Source of the DNA: Citrobacter gillenii
GTDB lineage: Bacteria > Pseudomonadota > Gammaproteobacteria > Enterobacterales > Enterobacteriaceae
Direction of reading: 5' to 3'
Length of the DNA: 64,000 bases
NCBI RefSeq assembly: GCF_013337685.1
Contig: NZ_SUQN01000003.1
Span: 372,001 to 436,000 of the forward strand
In this document: in pieces, positions 26,954 to 35,482 of the stretch
Layout: every line of letters starts with the position of its first letter
How positions within the stretch are numbered: position 1 is the stretch's first letter
Program-made: the position numbers and the translations under genes
The notes under the pieces: generated by a model
Told to the model about the DNA's origin: nothing
Databases searched by the model: none
The model's input: only the letters and a program-made list of their open reading frames with translations

Positions 26954-27876
26954 TGGAACATATTCAGGCATTACTGGCCCCCATTCAGGCGGATAATCCG
27001 TGCGGGGACTCTATCCGTTATTCACCCGAGTTCGACAGGCTGGTCGCCGCTCGCCAGCAGGATGACGAAACGCTGCCCACCGGCGTCTGGCAGAGTACGC
27101 CACGCCGTGCCGACTGGGACGAAGTTGCCAACATTGCCACTCTGCTGACGAAAACGCTCAGTAAGGATCTGGTGATTATGGGCTGGCTGGGGGAAGCGTG
27201 GATTAGGATTCGCGGCTTAGCTGCCCTACCCGATGCATTGGCATTAGTGACTCTGGCGCTTGAACATTACCCGGAGGAATTGCATCCCCAAATTAAAGAA
27301 GGTGACTATGACTATCGCGCCGCGCCACTGTGTTGGATAGCGCAACATTACGCCACGCTGGTCGCTGAAGCCTCGCTGTTTATCGCCCATGGGGAAACCG
27401 TCTCACTGACGCAGTGGCAGCAGGGAAAATTTTCTGACATTCCGCTACCCGGCGCAGACGAAGCGCCCCTTCAGCCTCTGGCATCCAGCATCGAGTGGCT
27501 CAAACGTCTCAATGCCGTCTGTCAGAGTTGGCCCGAAGCTTCAGCCCCCTCCTTCAGCTTGCTTGAACAAAAAATCAAAACTTGCCTGCAGGCGTTAGGA
27601 GGCAGCGCATTGCCAGTGCAACCGCAATCTGTCAGCGAGGAAAGCGCCCCAACATTCAGCAATAACGCCACATTTACCCATCGGGAGGAGGCATATCTGA
27701 TGATTAAACAGGTCGCAGACTACCTGGCGCGCACCGAACCACATAGCCCGGTACCCTATTTGCTGTACCGCGCCTTTGCCTGGGGGCACACACCGCTGCC
27801 GGAACTGCTCTCAGAACTGATTAATAGCGATGAATCCGCTCGCCGACTGTGGCGGCAACTGGGGGTGTTACCATGA
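26953..27876 (+). CDS. tssA: TssA, T6SS assembly cap protein (ImpA N-terminal domain)
   Basis: From the ATG at 26953 (six bases after AGAGGA) the product is 307 aa; an ATG one codon earlier overlaps the tssM stop and is also possible. The N-terminal block ADNPCGDSIRYSPEFDRL and the following YPEELHPQ region are the ImpA_N domain. The C-terminal part SPVPYLLYRAFAWG ... LPELLSEL is that of the short TssA class. TssA primes baseplate binding and caps sheath growth. It ends in an ATGA overlap with the next gene. Confidence 0.9.
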   Translation: MEHIQALLAPIQADNPCGDSIRYSPEFDRLVAARQQDDETLPTGVWQSTPRRADWDEVANIATLLTKTLSKDLVIMGWLGEAWIRIRGLAALPDALALVTLALEHYPEELHPQIKEGDYDYRAAPLCWIAQHYATLVAEASLFIAHGETVSLTQWQQGKFSDIPLPGADEAPLQPLASSIEWLKRLNAVCQSWPEASAPSFSLLEQKIKTCLQALGGSALPVQPQSVSEESAPTFSNNATFTHREEAYLMIKQVADYLARTEPHSPVPYLLYRAFAWGHTPLPELLSELINSDESARRLWRQLGVLP

Positions 27877-28265
27877 GTTGTCCAGGAGTCTGTACCGGCG
27901 CACTGCTACAATGTTCCTTTGGCATCGCGCCTGGTACGCTGAACGTACTGCCCACCAGTCGAACCATCGTCAGTAACATGCCAATGGCGAATATTATGGA
28001 CAACAAACCATTTGTGAATATTCTACCGTTCGCGATGTGCAACAGCATCGCCAACCCGACCGTTGCTGCCGCGACCGCCGCAGCGCTGGGCGTGCTGACG
28101 CCAATGCCGTGCATTCCCGCCACACCGGCACCCTGGGCGCCGGGATCACCCACGGTATTAGTGGGAAATATGCCCGCCCTTACCGCCCAGTCAACATTGA
28201 TCTGCATGTGGGGCGGCGTGATCCAGATTAGTTTTCCTGGGCAGATGACGACTGTTGTGGCGTAA
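27873..28265 (+). CDS. DUF4280 PAAR-like tip protein
   Basis: The ATG at 27873 overlaps the tssA stop (ATGA) and gives 130 aa. The pattern SCPGVCTGALLQCSFG, MCNSIANP, MPCIPATPAPWAPGSPTVLVG and CMWGGVIQI is that of DUF4280 proteins, which are PAAR-like: a small, glycine and cysteine-rich cone that sharpens VgrG and can attach effectors. No toxin domain follows. It is the last gene of the plus-strand operon. The vgrG gene it should cap is at the far end of the other operon. Confidence 0.88.
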   Translation: MSCPGVCTGALLQCSFGIAPGTLNVLPTSRTIVSNMPMANIMDNKPFVNILPFAMCNSIANPTVAAATAAALGVLTPMPCIPATPAPWAPGSPTVLVGNMPALTAQSTLICMWGGVIQISFPGQMTTVVA

Positions 28266-28331
28266 TGTTATGCCCTTGAAATTAAGGGTAACGATTGCAG
28301 GAGACTACGCTGCAAGGTAATTGCGGCGTCT

Positions 28332-30245
28332 TTAAAAACGACTGACGCACTCCATGGCAACCGTTTTGAACTCGGTAAAATTCTGACACGCACAGAGCCG
28401 CGTCATAGCGCGTTCACGCAGGAAGGTGACGAAAATATCGTAGATGGCCATCGCTTCTTCATACTCGCTTTTACTAATGGCCAGCAAGAAGATCACATGT
28501 GCGGTTTCGTCTCCCCAGGCGATGCCCTGCGGGGCGAGCACCGTATAGACCACCGTTTTTTTAGCCAGCAAACCGAGGGAGTGCGGCAGGGCAATGCTAT
28601 CACCCAGCAGGGTGCTGACGATGGCCTCGCGCTCAACGACGGAGTCGAGAAACTCCGCATCGACAAAGCCTTCATCGTGCAGCTGGCCGCATAACGTGTT
28701 GAACAGCGTCTGTTGATCCATCGGTTCGTCAATAATGCGAAAATGGGCGGCGTCGAAGAACTTGTTCAGCATCCACGGGCGGGTGCGATCCACCAGCACC
28801 AGCTTACCAATTTGCTCCAGCTGATAATCAGTGGGGAACGGGGCGATCATCACCACAGGCTTATCTTTTTCATTTATTCGTGCGGTAGAAATCACGAAGT
28901 CTTCGCTGATGGCGTCCCGTTGTTCGTAGTCGCGCAGCGTCACGGTGCCGACAATCTCAATCTGCGGATATTTACGCGCCAGCACCGCTTCAATCATTCG
29001 CGCCATGGCGTTTCCTGCGTCACAAACCAACAGCACACGAGGCTGTCGCTGGTAACCGATGTTGTAACTACGTTCCAGTCCAACGCCAATGTGCAGCACG
29101 AGGAAGCCAATCTCATTTTCGCTAATGGTATACGGGGTGTATTTCCCCCAGCCTGACACGGCGGCCAGCGTCATATCCCATGCCATCGGATAGTGCTGTT
29201 TAATATTTTCCAGCAGCGGATTGGGGATCATGATCTGGTAGCGTACCCGGGTGATCATGGTCTTAATATGAGTCAGTAGATCGGCATGCAGTTGCCGATC
29301 GTTCATCAGGTTGTAATTGTACTGCGTGTTGATAAAACGCAGGATGTAATTGACCAGCGCTTCGTCATCATCGGCGTTAATCGCGCTGGGGGCGATATCC
29401 TGTACCTGACGGGCGGCGATATGTACCTTCAGCCAGTTCTCCTCAAACACGGAGAGTGGTTTGTCTGCCAGTTGGTGCAGGACCGAAGCAATTTCCCGCG
29501 TCGCCAGGCACACCTCATGTTCCACCTCTTCTGCGGTAAATTCCGGCAGCGGATAGCCCTCGCTAATCCGGCGTACCGCCACCGCACAATATAAGCGCAG
29601 AAAGAGCTCTCCTTCGTCGGTCAGGCGAATATGAAAGCGGGTGAAAATATCCTGTAAAACCGGCTGCAGCTGTTGCGGGACGCCCGCATTGAGCGCCTCT
29701 TCCATCACCAGCGGATGGGCCGGATCCTGCTGCGCCAGCATCCACAGAAGATCGGTCAGACAGGCGCGGATCGCCATCTCACTGCCAAACAGCTTCATCC
29801 CATGTCGGGGGCGCGTTTCCAGCGTCAGTCGATAGCGTTGCAGGTGCTCACGCACGTCTGCCATGTCGTTTTGCAGCGTCGCCCGGCTGATGAACCATTC
29901 ATCAGCTAAATCTTCCAGCTTCAGCGAAAAAGCCGATGTCAGAAAACGAACCACCAGCCAGTGTACCCGCTCCTGGCTGGTACGCGGAATGCGCAGCAAC
30001 CGCTCGGGCTGCTGCGTTTGTAACGTCTGGTAGCGTGCCGGATCGTCAATTTTCAACTGATAACCGTTGCCCCGGCTAAGGACAAACTGCGCGCCATACG
30101 GGGTGAGAAGCGCGTTCAGCGCGGTAATATCCGCCCTGACCGTGCGTGTGGAAACCGACAACCGCTGCGCCAGCTCATCCTGCGGCAGCGCCTCGCTTTG
30201 CAGCATGCCAAACAGCTGCGCTAAACGTTGGTTGGGGAATCGCAC
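28332..30245 (-). CDS. BglG/MtlR-type PRD regulator with PTS IIB and IIA domains
   Basis: A GTG at 30245, after GAGGAAAC, starts a 637-aa protein. Order of domains: two helix-turn-helix segments (about 1-150), PRD1 and PRD2 (about 170-395; conserved His in FLVLHIGVG, H385), a IIB-like domain with the cysteine motif LVCDAGNAMA (C408), and a IIA domain with SIALPHS (H555). Regulators of this build sense PTS phosphorylation and usually activate transcription by binding DNA. It is the last gene of the operon, 21 bp after the DgaF-like gene, and most likely controls it. It differs from Salmonella DgaR, a sigma-54 activator. Confidence 0.9.
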   Translation of the reverse strand: MRFPNQRLAQLFGMLQSEALPQDELAQRLSVSTRTVRADITALNALLTPYGAQFVLSRGNGYQLKIDDPARYQTLQTQQPERLLRIPRTSQERVHWLVVRFLTSAFSLKLEDLADEWFISRATLQNDMADVREHLQRYRLTLETRPRHGMKLFGSEMAIRACLTDLLWMLAQQDPAHPLVMEEALNAGVPQQLQPVLQDIFTRFHIRLTDEGELFLRLYCAVAVRRISEGYPLPEFTAEEVEHEVCLATREIASVLHQLADKPLSVFEENWLKVHIAARQVQDIAPSAINADDDEALVNYILRFINTQYNYNLMNDRQLHADLLTHIKTMITRVRYQIMIPNPLLENIKQHYPMAWDMTLAAVSGWGKYTPYTISENEIGFLVLHIGVGLERSYNIGYQRQPRVLLVCDAGNAMARMIEAVLARKYPQIEIVGTVTLRDYEQRDAISEDFVISTARINEKDKPVVMIAPFPTDYQLEQIGKLVLVDRTRPWMLNKFFDAAHFRIIDEPMDQQTLFNTLCGQLHDEGFVDAEFLDSVVEREAIVSTLLGDSIALPHSLGLLAKKTVVYTVLAPQGIAWGDETAHVIFLLAISKSEYEEAMAIYDIFVTFLRERAMTRLCACQNFTEFKTVAMECVSRF

Positions 30246-30266
30246 GTCAGTTTCCTCACTAATCAG

Positions 30267-31007
30267 TTAACCTACGCAGGCCCGGGTCATTGCCAACAGC
30301 TGGCGCACATCGTCAGGCCGGGTGTTGCCGCTCACCTTATCAATAATAGAACTATAAATGTGAGGAATGATTTTGCTCACGCCGGCATCAAGGGCAATCT
30401 GCAGAATCTCAGTAAAGTTGTCCAGGTCGATACCGCCCGTAGGCTCCAGCCAGAAGTCATGCCGGGCGCAGGCTTCAGCCACCGCCTGATATTCGTCGCG
30501 GCATTGCAGACCGCCCATCGGAAAGTATTTAATCGAGCTGCCGCCCATGTCTTTCAGCAGTGCAATGGCGGTTGCCACCGGTACCACACCATCTGCTGAC
30601 TGGCTGCTGAGCGGGCCGGTGGAGATCTTCACCCAGCCCGGCGTACCGGTTGGCGAAACCAGACCGTTGACCACCGTTTGAGATTGCCCCAGCAGCGCCC
30701 GACTGGTCGCCACGCCGGTAAACACCTGATTGACGTGCTGCGGCTGCACCTGACGGGAAATTTCACTAACCATCGCCGACTGGTTCGGATCGCCCGCCCC
30801 GAGACCAACGGACAGCGCATTGTCGATAAGCGCCGCGTATTCACGCATATCCGCCACCGCGCTTTCAACGCTCGGGTAATTTTTGGACAGCACACCGACC
30901 AGCACATGGCCTTCGGCCGCCGCGTAAATATCACTGGCGTTCTCTTTTGACCCCGCCAGCACGTTCAGGCAGACGCGATCGCGATAAAAGTTAGGCGTCA
31001 GTTTCAT
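30267..31007 (-). CDS. DgaF-like aldolase (2-dehydro-3-deoxy-phosphogluconate aldolase family)
   Basis: The 246-aa TIM-barrel protein belongs to the EF_0839-type family that includes Salmonella DgaF. The likely Schiff-base lysine is K160 in SSIKYFPMGG, resembling the K-x-FP motif of KDPG aldolases. DgaF splits KDPG into pyruvate and glyceraldehyde 3-phosphate. The start overlaps the DgaE-like gene by four bases (ATGA), so the two enzymes are made together. The exact substrate here is inferred from the pairing, not shown. Confidence 0.85.
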   Translation of the reverse strand: MKLTPNFYRDRVCLNVLAGSKENASDIYAAAEGHVLVGVLSKNYPSVESAVADMREYAALIDNALSVGLGAGDPNQSAMVSEISRQVQPQHVNQVFTGVATSRALLGQSQTVVNGLVSPTGTPGWVKISTGPLSSQSADGVVPVATAIALLKDMGGSSIKYFPMGGLQCRDEYQAVAEACARHDFWLEPTGGIDLDNFTEILQIALDAGVSKIIPHIYSSIIDKVSGNTRPDDVRQLLAMTRACVG

Positions 31008-32122
31008 ACTTTTTTCTCCTGCCCGGTCACGTCCGCAATACGACGCGCCACTATCTCCAGCTGCGCGCGGTCTACACTGCGCACGTCCGCTTCAATAATG
31101 CCTTCGTTGGCTTTGTAGCCGCGGAAGTAGATCGCATACTCGCCCTGCTTAAGCGCCTCAACCAGCTCGCCGGTGGCGATCCCGGTTACCGCTTCGTCAA
31201 ACTTAATTTCGGTACGCGCAATGTCGCGCCCTGCGCTGTCCCACACCACCCGCGCACTGACGCCATTGAAGGTATTCAGCGTATTAATAAACGGCGTCAT
31301 TTTTTCGACCATCTCCGCGCCGCTCTCTTTCTGCGCGCTGAGGTACAGTTCAATGGCGCAGGTCAGCCCGAGAATGCCCTCTTTGCCGACCTTCATCGCC
31401 CGGCCAATACCTGCCGTCTGGCGTTTCACCCACTCCACATATTGTGTTTTACCAATCACCAGGCCGCTGGTTGGCCCTTCGATCGCCTTGGCGCCGCTGT
31501 AAATCACCAGGTCCGCACCGACACGGTAGTAGCACTGCAAATCTTCTTCCGCCGCTGCATCCACAATCAGCGGCAGATTATGCGTACGTGCGACCACGGC
31601 GGCCTGCTCTACGCTGAGCATGCTTTTTTGTACGCAGTGGTGCGATTTGATATACAGAATGGCCGCCGTGCGCGGCGAGATGGCGGCTGTCAGCTGCGCC
31701 GCCGAGCATTCATTGGCGTAGCCGGCCTCGACTAACTTGCCACCGCCAAGCGCCACCATGCTGCCAACCGGTGCGCCAAAGTTGACGTTATGGCCGCGAG
31801 GCAGCACGATTTCGTTGTTGTCGATTGGTGTGGCGTGCAGGTTTTCCAGCAGCCAGTCGCTGTCTTTTACCAGCACAGCCGCCACTGACAGGGCAATCCC
31901 CGCCGAGGCACAGGACACCACCGTGGCGCCTTCCACCTCGAGCAACTTCGCGATGTAGTCTCCGGTTTTATTGACCAGATCTTTCATTTCGAAGTACTGA
32001 TTCATCCCCGCCATCGCGGCCTGTACCACTTCGGGTCGCGGCGTAGAGACCCCAAGCGCAGTCATGCGCCCAGAGGTATTAATAACCTGTTTTAAATGGT
32101 ATTTCTCAAAAATCGAAGGCAT
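31004..32122 (-). CDS. DgaE-like PLP enzyme (SelA-related, D-glucosaminate-6-phosphate ammonia-lyase family)
   Basis: The 372-aa protein has the fold-type I PLP pattern: VDAAAEED (D188 for the pyridine nitrogen) and IYSGAKAIEGPTSG (K212 as the PLP lysine). It belongs to the SelA-like group that includes Salmonella DgaE, which removes ammonia from D-glucosaminate 6-phosphate to give KDPG. It overlaps the amidohydrolase gene upstream by 17 bp and the aldolase downstream by 4 bp. Activity on an amino-sugar acid phosphate is likely; the identity of the acid is open. Confidence 0.85.
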   Translation of the reverse strand: MPSIFEKYHLKQVINTSGRMTALGVSTPRPEVVQAAMAGMNQYFEMKDLVNKTGDYIAKLLEVEGATVVSCASAGIALSVAAVLVKDSDWLLENLHATPIDNNEIVLPRGHNVNFGAPVGSMVALGGGKLVEAGYANECSAAQLTAAISPRTAAILYIKSHHCVQKSMLSVEQAAVVARTHNLPLIVDAAAEEDLQCYYRVGADLVIYSGAKAIEGPTSGLVIGKTQYVEWVKRQTAGIGRAMKVGKEGILGLTCAIELYLSAQKESGAEMVEKMTPFINTLNTFNGVSARVVWDSAGRDIARTEIKFDEAVTGIATGELVEALKQGEYAIYFRGYKANEGIIEADVRSVDRAQLEIVARRIADVTGQEKKV

Positions 32123-33239
32123 GTTCCACGCTCCCTTGTTCGGTCATATAGCCCTTGCCTGCACGTATTGCAGCAAGCGGTACCAGCAGTTGTTCAGCCT
32201 GCAGGCTGTCGTTTTCGGCATCGACCAGCACGGCGGGCTGGCGCTTCAGCGTAAAGAGGGTGAGATCGGCATCCAGACCGACCTGAAGTCGGCCTTTATT
32301 TTTCAGGCGCAGGCCGTCGGCGGCACTGGCGGTCACGCACTCAATGACCTGCGGGAGCGACATACCGATGGCGAGAAATTTCGACATTACGTTGGCCAAT
32401 GAATGCACCGGGCCACTGATGCGGTTGCGGCAGTAAATATCTGAGCTGATGGTGTGCGGCAAAATGCCTAAGCTGATGGCGCGTTTCGCCACCGCAAAGC
32501 TCAGACTGGCGGTACCGTGTCCAACATCGAGGCGTACGCCGCGCGAAATCGCCCGCGTTACCGAGGCCCGTAACTCGCCTTCTGGCGTCAGAATACGGTT
32601 CGGTTTGCCGTTATAGCAGTGGGTAATAATGTCGCCCGCCGTCAGGCGTTCGGCGACCTCATCCAGATCCGGCGGGTTGTTACCGATGTGCACCATTAGC
32701 GGCAGGTCACCATTCTGCGCTTGCATCGCTTTGGCGTGGTCCAGCGGGATAATGCCATTTTCACCGACCACGCTGCTGCTCATCCGCGCCTTCAGGCCGA
32801 CAATAAAATCCGGGTGACGTTGCACCGCCTGCTTCACCGCGTCAGCGTCGATATTAGCCATATTGGCCAGCTCGTTTTGCGCAATCAGCCCCACGCGGGA
32901 AATATTCAGCAAGGCATAAACATCGGTGGTCGCTTCACGGGTTAAGGTATAGAAATCATCAATATCATCAGCGCCGGTGCTACCGGCATCCACCACCGTG
33001 GTGACGCCGGTGGCAATCCCGATGCTGTCAGGCTGGTCATGATAAATCGGGGATTTCGGGTAGCAGTGGACGTGAGAATCAATCCACCCGGCGCTGACGT
33101 AGCACTCACCGCGTAAATTGACGGTTTTCACCGCCGGATCGGTTATCTCGCCCAGCGCCGCAATTTTGCCGTCCTTGACCGCAATATCGCTCACCGTATC
33201 GTCTACCAGACGCGCATGGCGCAGGAGTAAATCAAACAT
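32106..33239 (-). CDS. Amidohydrolase-family metalloenzyme (EF_0837/AHA_3915 type)
   Basis: The ATG at 33239, five bases after AGGAGA, gives 377 aa. The metal motif DSHVH (H56 and H58), a lysine in FIVGLKARMSSS likely to be carboxylated, further histidines and an aspartate in HTISSDIY fit the dihydroorotase/deacetylase-like amidohydrolase superfamily. Members of this subgroup are found beside DgaE/DgaF-like genes. It could deacylate the imported compound or open a lactam or cyclic amide before the lyase step; this is inference from context. Confidence 0.85.
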   Translation of the reverse strand: MFDLLLRHARLVDDTVSDIAVKDGKIAALGEITDPAVKTVNLRGECYVSAGWIDSHVHCYPKSPIYHDQPDSIGIATGVTTVVDAGSTGADDIDDFYTLTREATTDVYALLNISRVGLIAQNELANMANIDADAVKQAVQRHPDFIVGLKARMSSSVVGENGIIPLDHAKAMQAQNGDLPLMVHIGNNPPDLDEVAERLTAGDIITHCYNGKPNRILTPEGELRASVTRAISRGVRLDVGHGTASLSFAVAKRAISLGILPHTISSDIYCRNRISGPVHSLANVMSKFLAIGMSLPQVIECVTASAADGLRLKNKGRLQVGLDADLTLFTLKRQPAVLVDAENDSLQAEQLLVPLAAIRAGKGYMTEQGSVEHAFDF

Positions 33240-33270
33240 CACACTCTCCTGTAGAAAGAGGAAATCGGTT

Positions 33271-33350
33271 GCCGGATGGCGACATAAATGTCTTATCCGG
33301 CCTACAACGAGTACGATGCTGTAGGCCTGATAAGCGCAGCGCCATCAGGC
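33271..33350. repeat. BIME inside the DUF4310/amidohydrolase operon
   Basis: Two REPs in opposite orientation (GCCGGATGGCGA ... TTATCCGGCCTAC and GTAGGCCTGATAAGC ... GCCATCAGGC) fill the 113-bp gap between the membrane-protein genes and the enzyme genes. All other gaps in this operon are under about 25 bp or are overlaps, so the element divides the message into a transport half and an enzyme half. Confidence 0.85.
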
Positions 33351-33352
33351 AA

Positions 33353-33997
33353 TTAGCTAATCGCAATCGGGAAGATGGAACCGAGGATCATGGCCCCAAG
33401 GATCGCACCGCCGGTGATCGGTTTCTGCCACAGGTAAAACAGCAGCGCCCCGGCCAGAGAACCGACGCCGATAGGGATGGAAGCCGTCATCGCGCTGAGG
33501 ATGATCAGCGGTCCAAGGAAGCGACCTGAGGCGTTACCGGCTCCCATCATCACGTCCGCCCCGTAGGTCGAATCGCTCTGATTGATGGTGAACTTACGCG
33601 CCAGAATGATGATGTAGCCAATTGCCAGGCCAATCACCAAACCGGTGACCAGCGAGGCAGCAAAGTTAGCGACCGGGAAAATAATGCCAGCCCCCAGCAG
33701 CAGTGCCGGCACGCCCAAACCAACGCCGGTCTGGATGGCCCCGCCGATGTCCAGGATACCCACCAGCGAACCTTCAATAATGCGGGCAAACAGGAAGCTC
33801 GCACCAAACGCCGCTACCGCCCCGTAAGAACCGGTGTCCATTCCCGCTTTCAGCATTGCCACAAAGGCCACTTCGTTAAACGCACCGATGCCATACAGGT
33901 AGTACATGTGCGTGCCGGCAAAGACGCCGGAGGAGAGCAGTCCCACGAAGATCGGGAACGACCAGTCGGCGAACCAAAAACCTTTATTCTGTTCCAT
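33353..33997 (-). CDS. DUF4310 family inner-membrane protein
   Basis: The 214-aa, very hydrophobic protein has about six or seven membrane helices with Gly-rich stretches (LGVPALLLGAGIIFPVANF, MMGAGNASGRFLGPL). GGAGG precedes the ATG. It matches the DUF4310 (EF_0833/AHA_3914-type) family as I recall it. It lies directly after the DUF4311 gene (11 bp); the pair probably form one membrane complex, the transport part of the operon. The transported compound and the energy source are unknown. Confidence 0.85.
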   Translation of the reverse strand: MEQNKGFWFADWSFPIFVGLLSSGVFAGTHMYYLYGIGAFNEVAFVAMLKAGMDTGSYGAVAAFGASFLFARIIEGSLVGILDIGGAIQTGVGLGVPALLLGAGIIFPVANFAASLVTGLVIGLAIGYIIILARKFTINQSDSTYGADVMMGAGNASGRFLGPLIILSAMTASIPIGVGSLAGALLFYLWQKPITGGAILGAMILGSIFPIAIS

Positions 33998-34008
33998 TGT
34001 GGCCTCCG

Positions 34009-34785
34009 TTATTTGCCGCTGAGTGAGTTGTGGATCAGTTCCAGCCAGTTAGGCACGGTCAGATGGAAGGATTCGATCATCTTCATATCGAAGCCGCGGA
34101 AGAAACCACTCAGCACGAACAGCGCCACGATCGCCACCATCATCACTTTAGTGACGTGGTTCCAGCCGCTCTCTTCGACGCCTTTACCAATCAAAATACC
34201 GAGCACCAGACCCGGTACGGCGTTGCCCATTATCAGCTGCGCCGCGCCGCCAAAGACGGTCGCCCAGAAACCCGATTTCTTCCCGGCATCGATTGCCGCC
34301 AGCCAGAAGATCACCGGCATCACGGTGTTGACCAGCAGGTTTGCCGCCGGTACCAGCACCTTCACGGCAGTAACCTGCAGCGCCGCCGGTACGGATGACG
34401 CGGTCAGGTTCAGGAAGGTCACGACAATCATGCCAATCACGCCACAGGCAATCGCCATGCGTCTGGGGTCATGCAGCGTCTCACCGACATTACGGTTTTT
34501 GAGCATCAATGCCGCCGCACCCCAGTTAGGGATGATGCGGTGGTCAACGTCCTGCGTGAACGCCCCCGCCGCAACGGATGAAGCCCAGGCGTTAAAGAAG
34601 AAGCCCAGGCCGAATGAGAAGTGAGAAGCAGGATCCCCTTCACAGGAATTCAGCTCCCCCAGAGTACGAAACGCGCCCATCCCCTGAGAGGTAGGCGCAT
34701 GAAACATGCGTGCAGCCCCAGCGCCGACACCTACGCCAACCAGCGCGCCGATGATGAGCGATTTTATTAATATTATCAGGAACAT
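34009..34785 (-). CDS. DUF4311 family inner-membrane protein
   Basis: The ATG at 34785 (MFLIILIKSLIIGALVGVGV) gives 258 aa; the longer frame overlaps the DUF4312 gene. It has an N-terminal membrane helix, a loop with CEGDPASHFSFGLGFFFNAWASS, and further helices. This is the DUF4311 (EF_0832/AHA_3913-type) family. It sits between the DUF4312 and DUF4310 genes. With DUF4310 it is the likely permease; no known transporter signature is visible. Confidence 0.85.
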   Translation of the reverse strand: MFLIILIKSLIIGALVGVGVGAGAARMFHAPTSQGMGAFRTLGELNSCEGDPASHFSFGLGFFFNAWASSVAAGAFTQDVDHRIIPNWGAAALMLKNRNVGETLHDPRRMAIACGVIGMIVVTFLNLTASSVPAALQVTAVKVLVPAANLLVNTVMPVIFWLAAIDAGKKSGFWATVFGGAAQLIMGNAVPGLVLGILIGKGVEESGWNHVTKVMMVAIVALFVLSGFFRGFDMKMIESFHLTVPNWLELIHNSLSGK

Positions 34786-34807
34786 AATTATGCCTTTTAA
34801 TAGTGAA

Positions 34808-35107
34808 TCAGCGTTGCGTGACGAAATCCACCTTCTCAAGATTGATGGCAGTCACGTTGACGGTCACATCCAGCTCCACGCTGAAAGTGCGTCTTTCGCG
34901 GCGCAAAAAGAGGAATAAAAACGCCTCTTTACGCACCGTTTCACGCGCTTGAACAACCTGCACATCCTGTGGCTCAATACGCAGTAAGATATGCGGTGAC
35001 CCTTTCATCACCGCGGCCTGAACGTGGTTCAGGGCATCGGCAAAGGCGCGCGCTTTGGCGTCACCCTTACCCGTGACTCTCACCGTTGTGGTGAATTGCT
35101 CTTTCAT
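34808..35107 (-). CDS. DUF4312 family small protein
   Basis: The ATG at 35107 gives 99 aa (MKEQFTTTVRVTGKGDAKARAF), an alpha/beta-looking soluble protein with no membrane helix and a C-terminal stretch of beta strands (FSVELDVTVNVTAINLEKV). It matches DUF4312 (EF_0831/AHA_3912 type). The start is 2 bp after the SFCGS stop, and the ATG has no strong site of its own, suggesting coupling. It is probably a cytoplasmic accessory of the membrane pair. Confidence 0.83.
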   Translation of the reverse strand: MKEQFTTTVRVTGKGDAKARAFADALNHVQAAVMKGSPHILLRIEPQDVQVVQARETVRKEAFLFLFLRRERRTFSVELDVTVNVTAINLEKVDFVTQR

Positions 35108-35109
35108 AC

Positions 35110-35472
35110 TTAAGCGCCGTATTTCTTTTGCCACGCCTGCACCAGGCGCTCGCCGAGCTCTTCTTTGTCCATAAAGCCGAATCCCAGCACGTTACAACCT
35201 TCGTTGATGGCGGTGACGCCCTCTTCAACCGAGCGCATACCGTATTTGGCTTTGTAACCATATTTGGTCTGCGCGGTGATAGCCCCCGCGCCGCCGCTGC
35301 CGCAAAACGAAATGCCAAAGGTGGCGTTTTCCGCTTTCATCATGTCACCCAGCTTCATATCTGCCGCCACGCCCGGTACCACGACCGCACGTCCGCCTGC
35401 TTTCTCAACGCCTGCCGCCACTTTCTGGCCTTTACCCAGACGATCGCCAATCACCACAGTAATCTGTTCCAT
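35110..35472 (-). CDS. Glycine-rich SFCGS family protein
   Basis: The ATG at 35472 after AAGGAG gives 120 aa (MEQITVVIGDRLGKGQKV). The family's name motif lies at residues 55-59 (SFCGS, C57), followed by a Gly/Ala-rich loop GSGGAGAI. It is small, soluble and single-domain, somewhat like DUF2620 protein YhfU of E. coli. The conserved cysteine after a beta strand resembles a PTS IIB site in position only; phosphorylation is a hypothesis. The open frame upstream runs into the PRD gene. Confidence 0.85.
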   Translation of the reverse strand: MEQITVVIGDRLGKGQKVAAGVEKAGGRAVVVPGVAADMKLGDMMKAENATFGISFCGSGGAGAITAQTKYGYKAKYGMRSVEEGVTAINEGCNVLGFGFMDKEELGERLVQAWQKKYGA

Positions 35473-35482
35473 CTTGTGCTCC

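Noticed and set aside
28266-28331. Terminator after the DUF4280 gene
   Set aside because: Only short 5-6 bp dyads (CCCTT/AAGGG and TTGCAG/CTGCAA) without T-runs are present; too weak to call.
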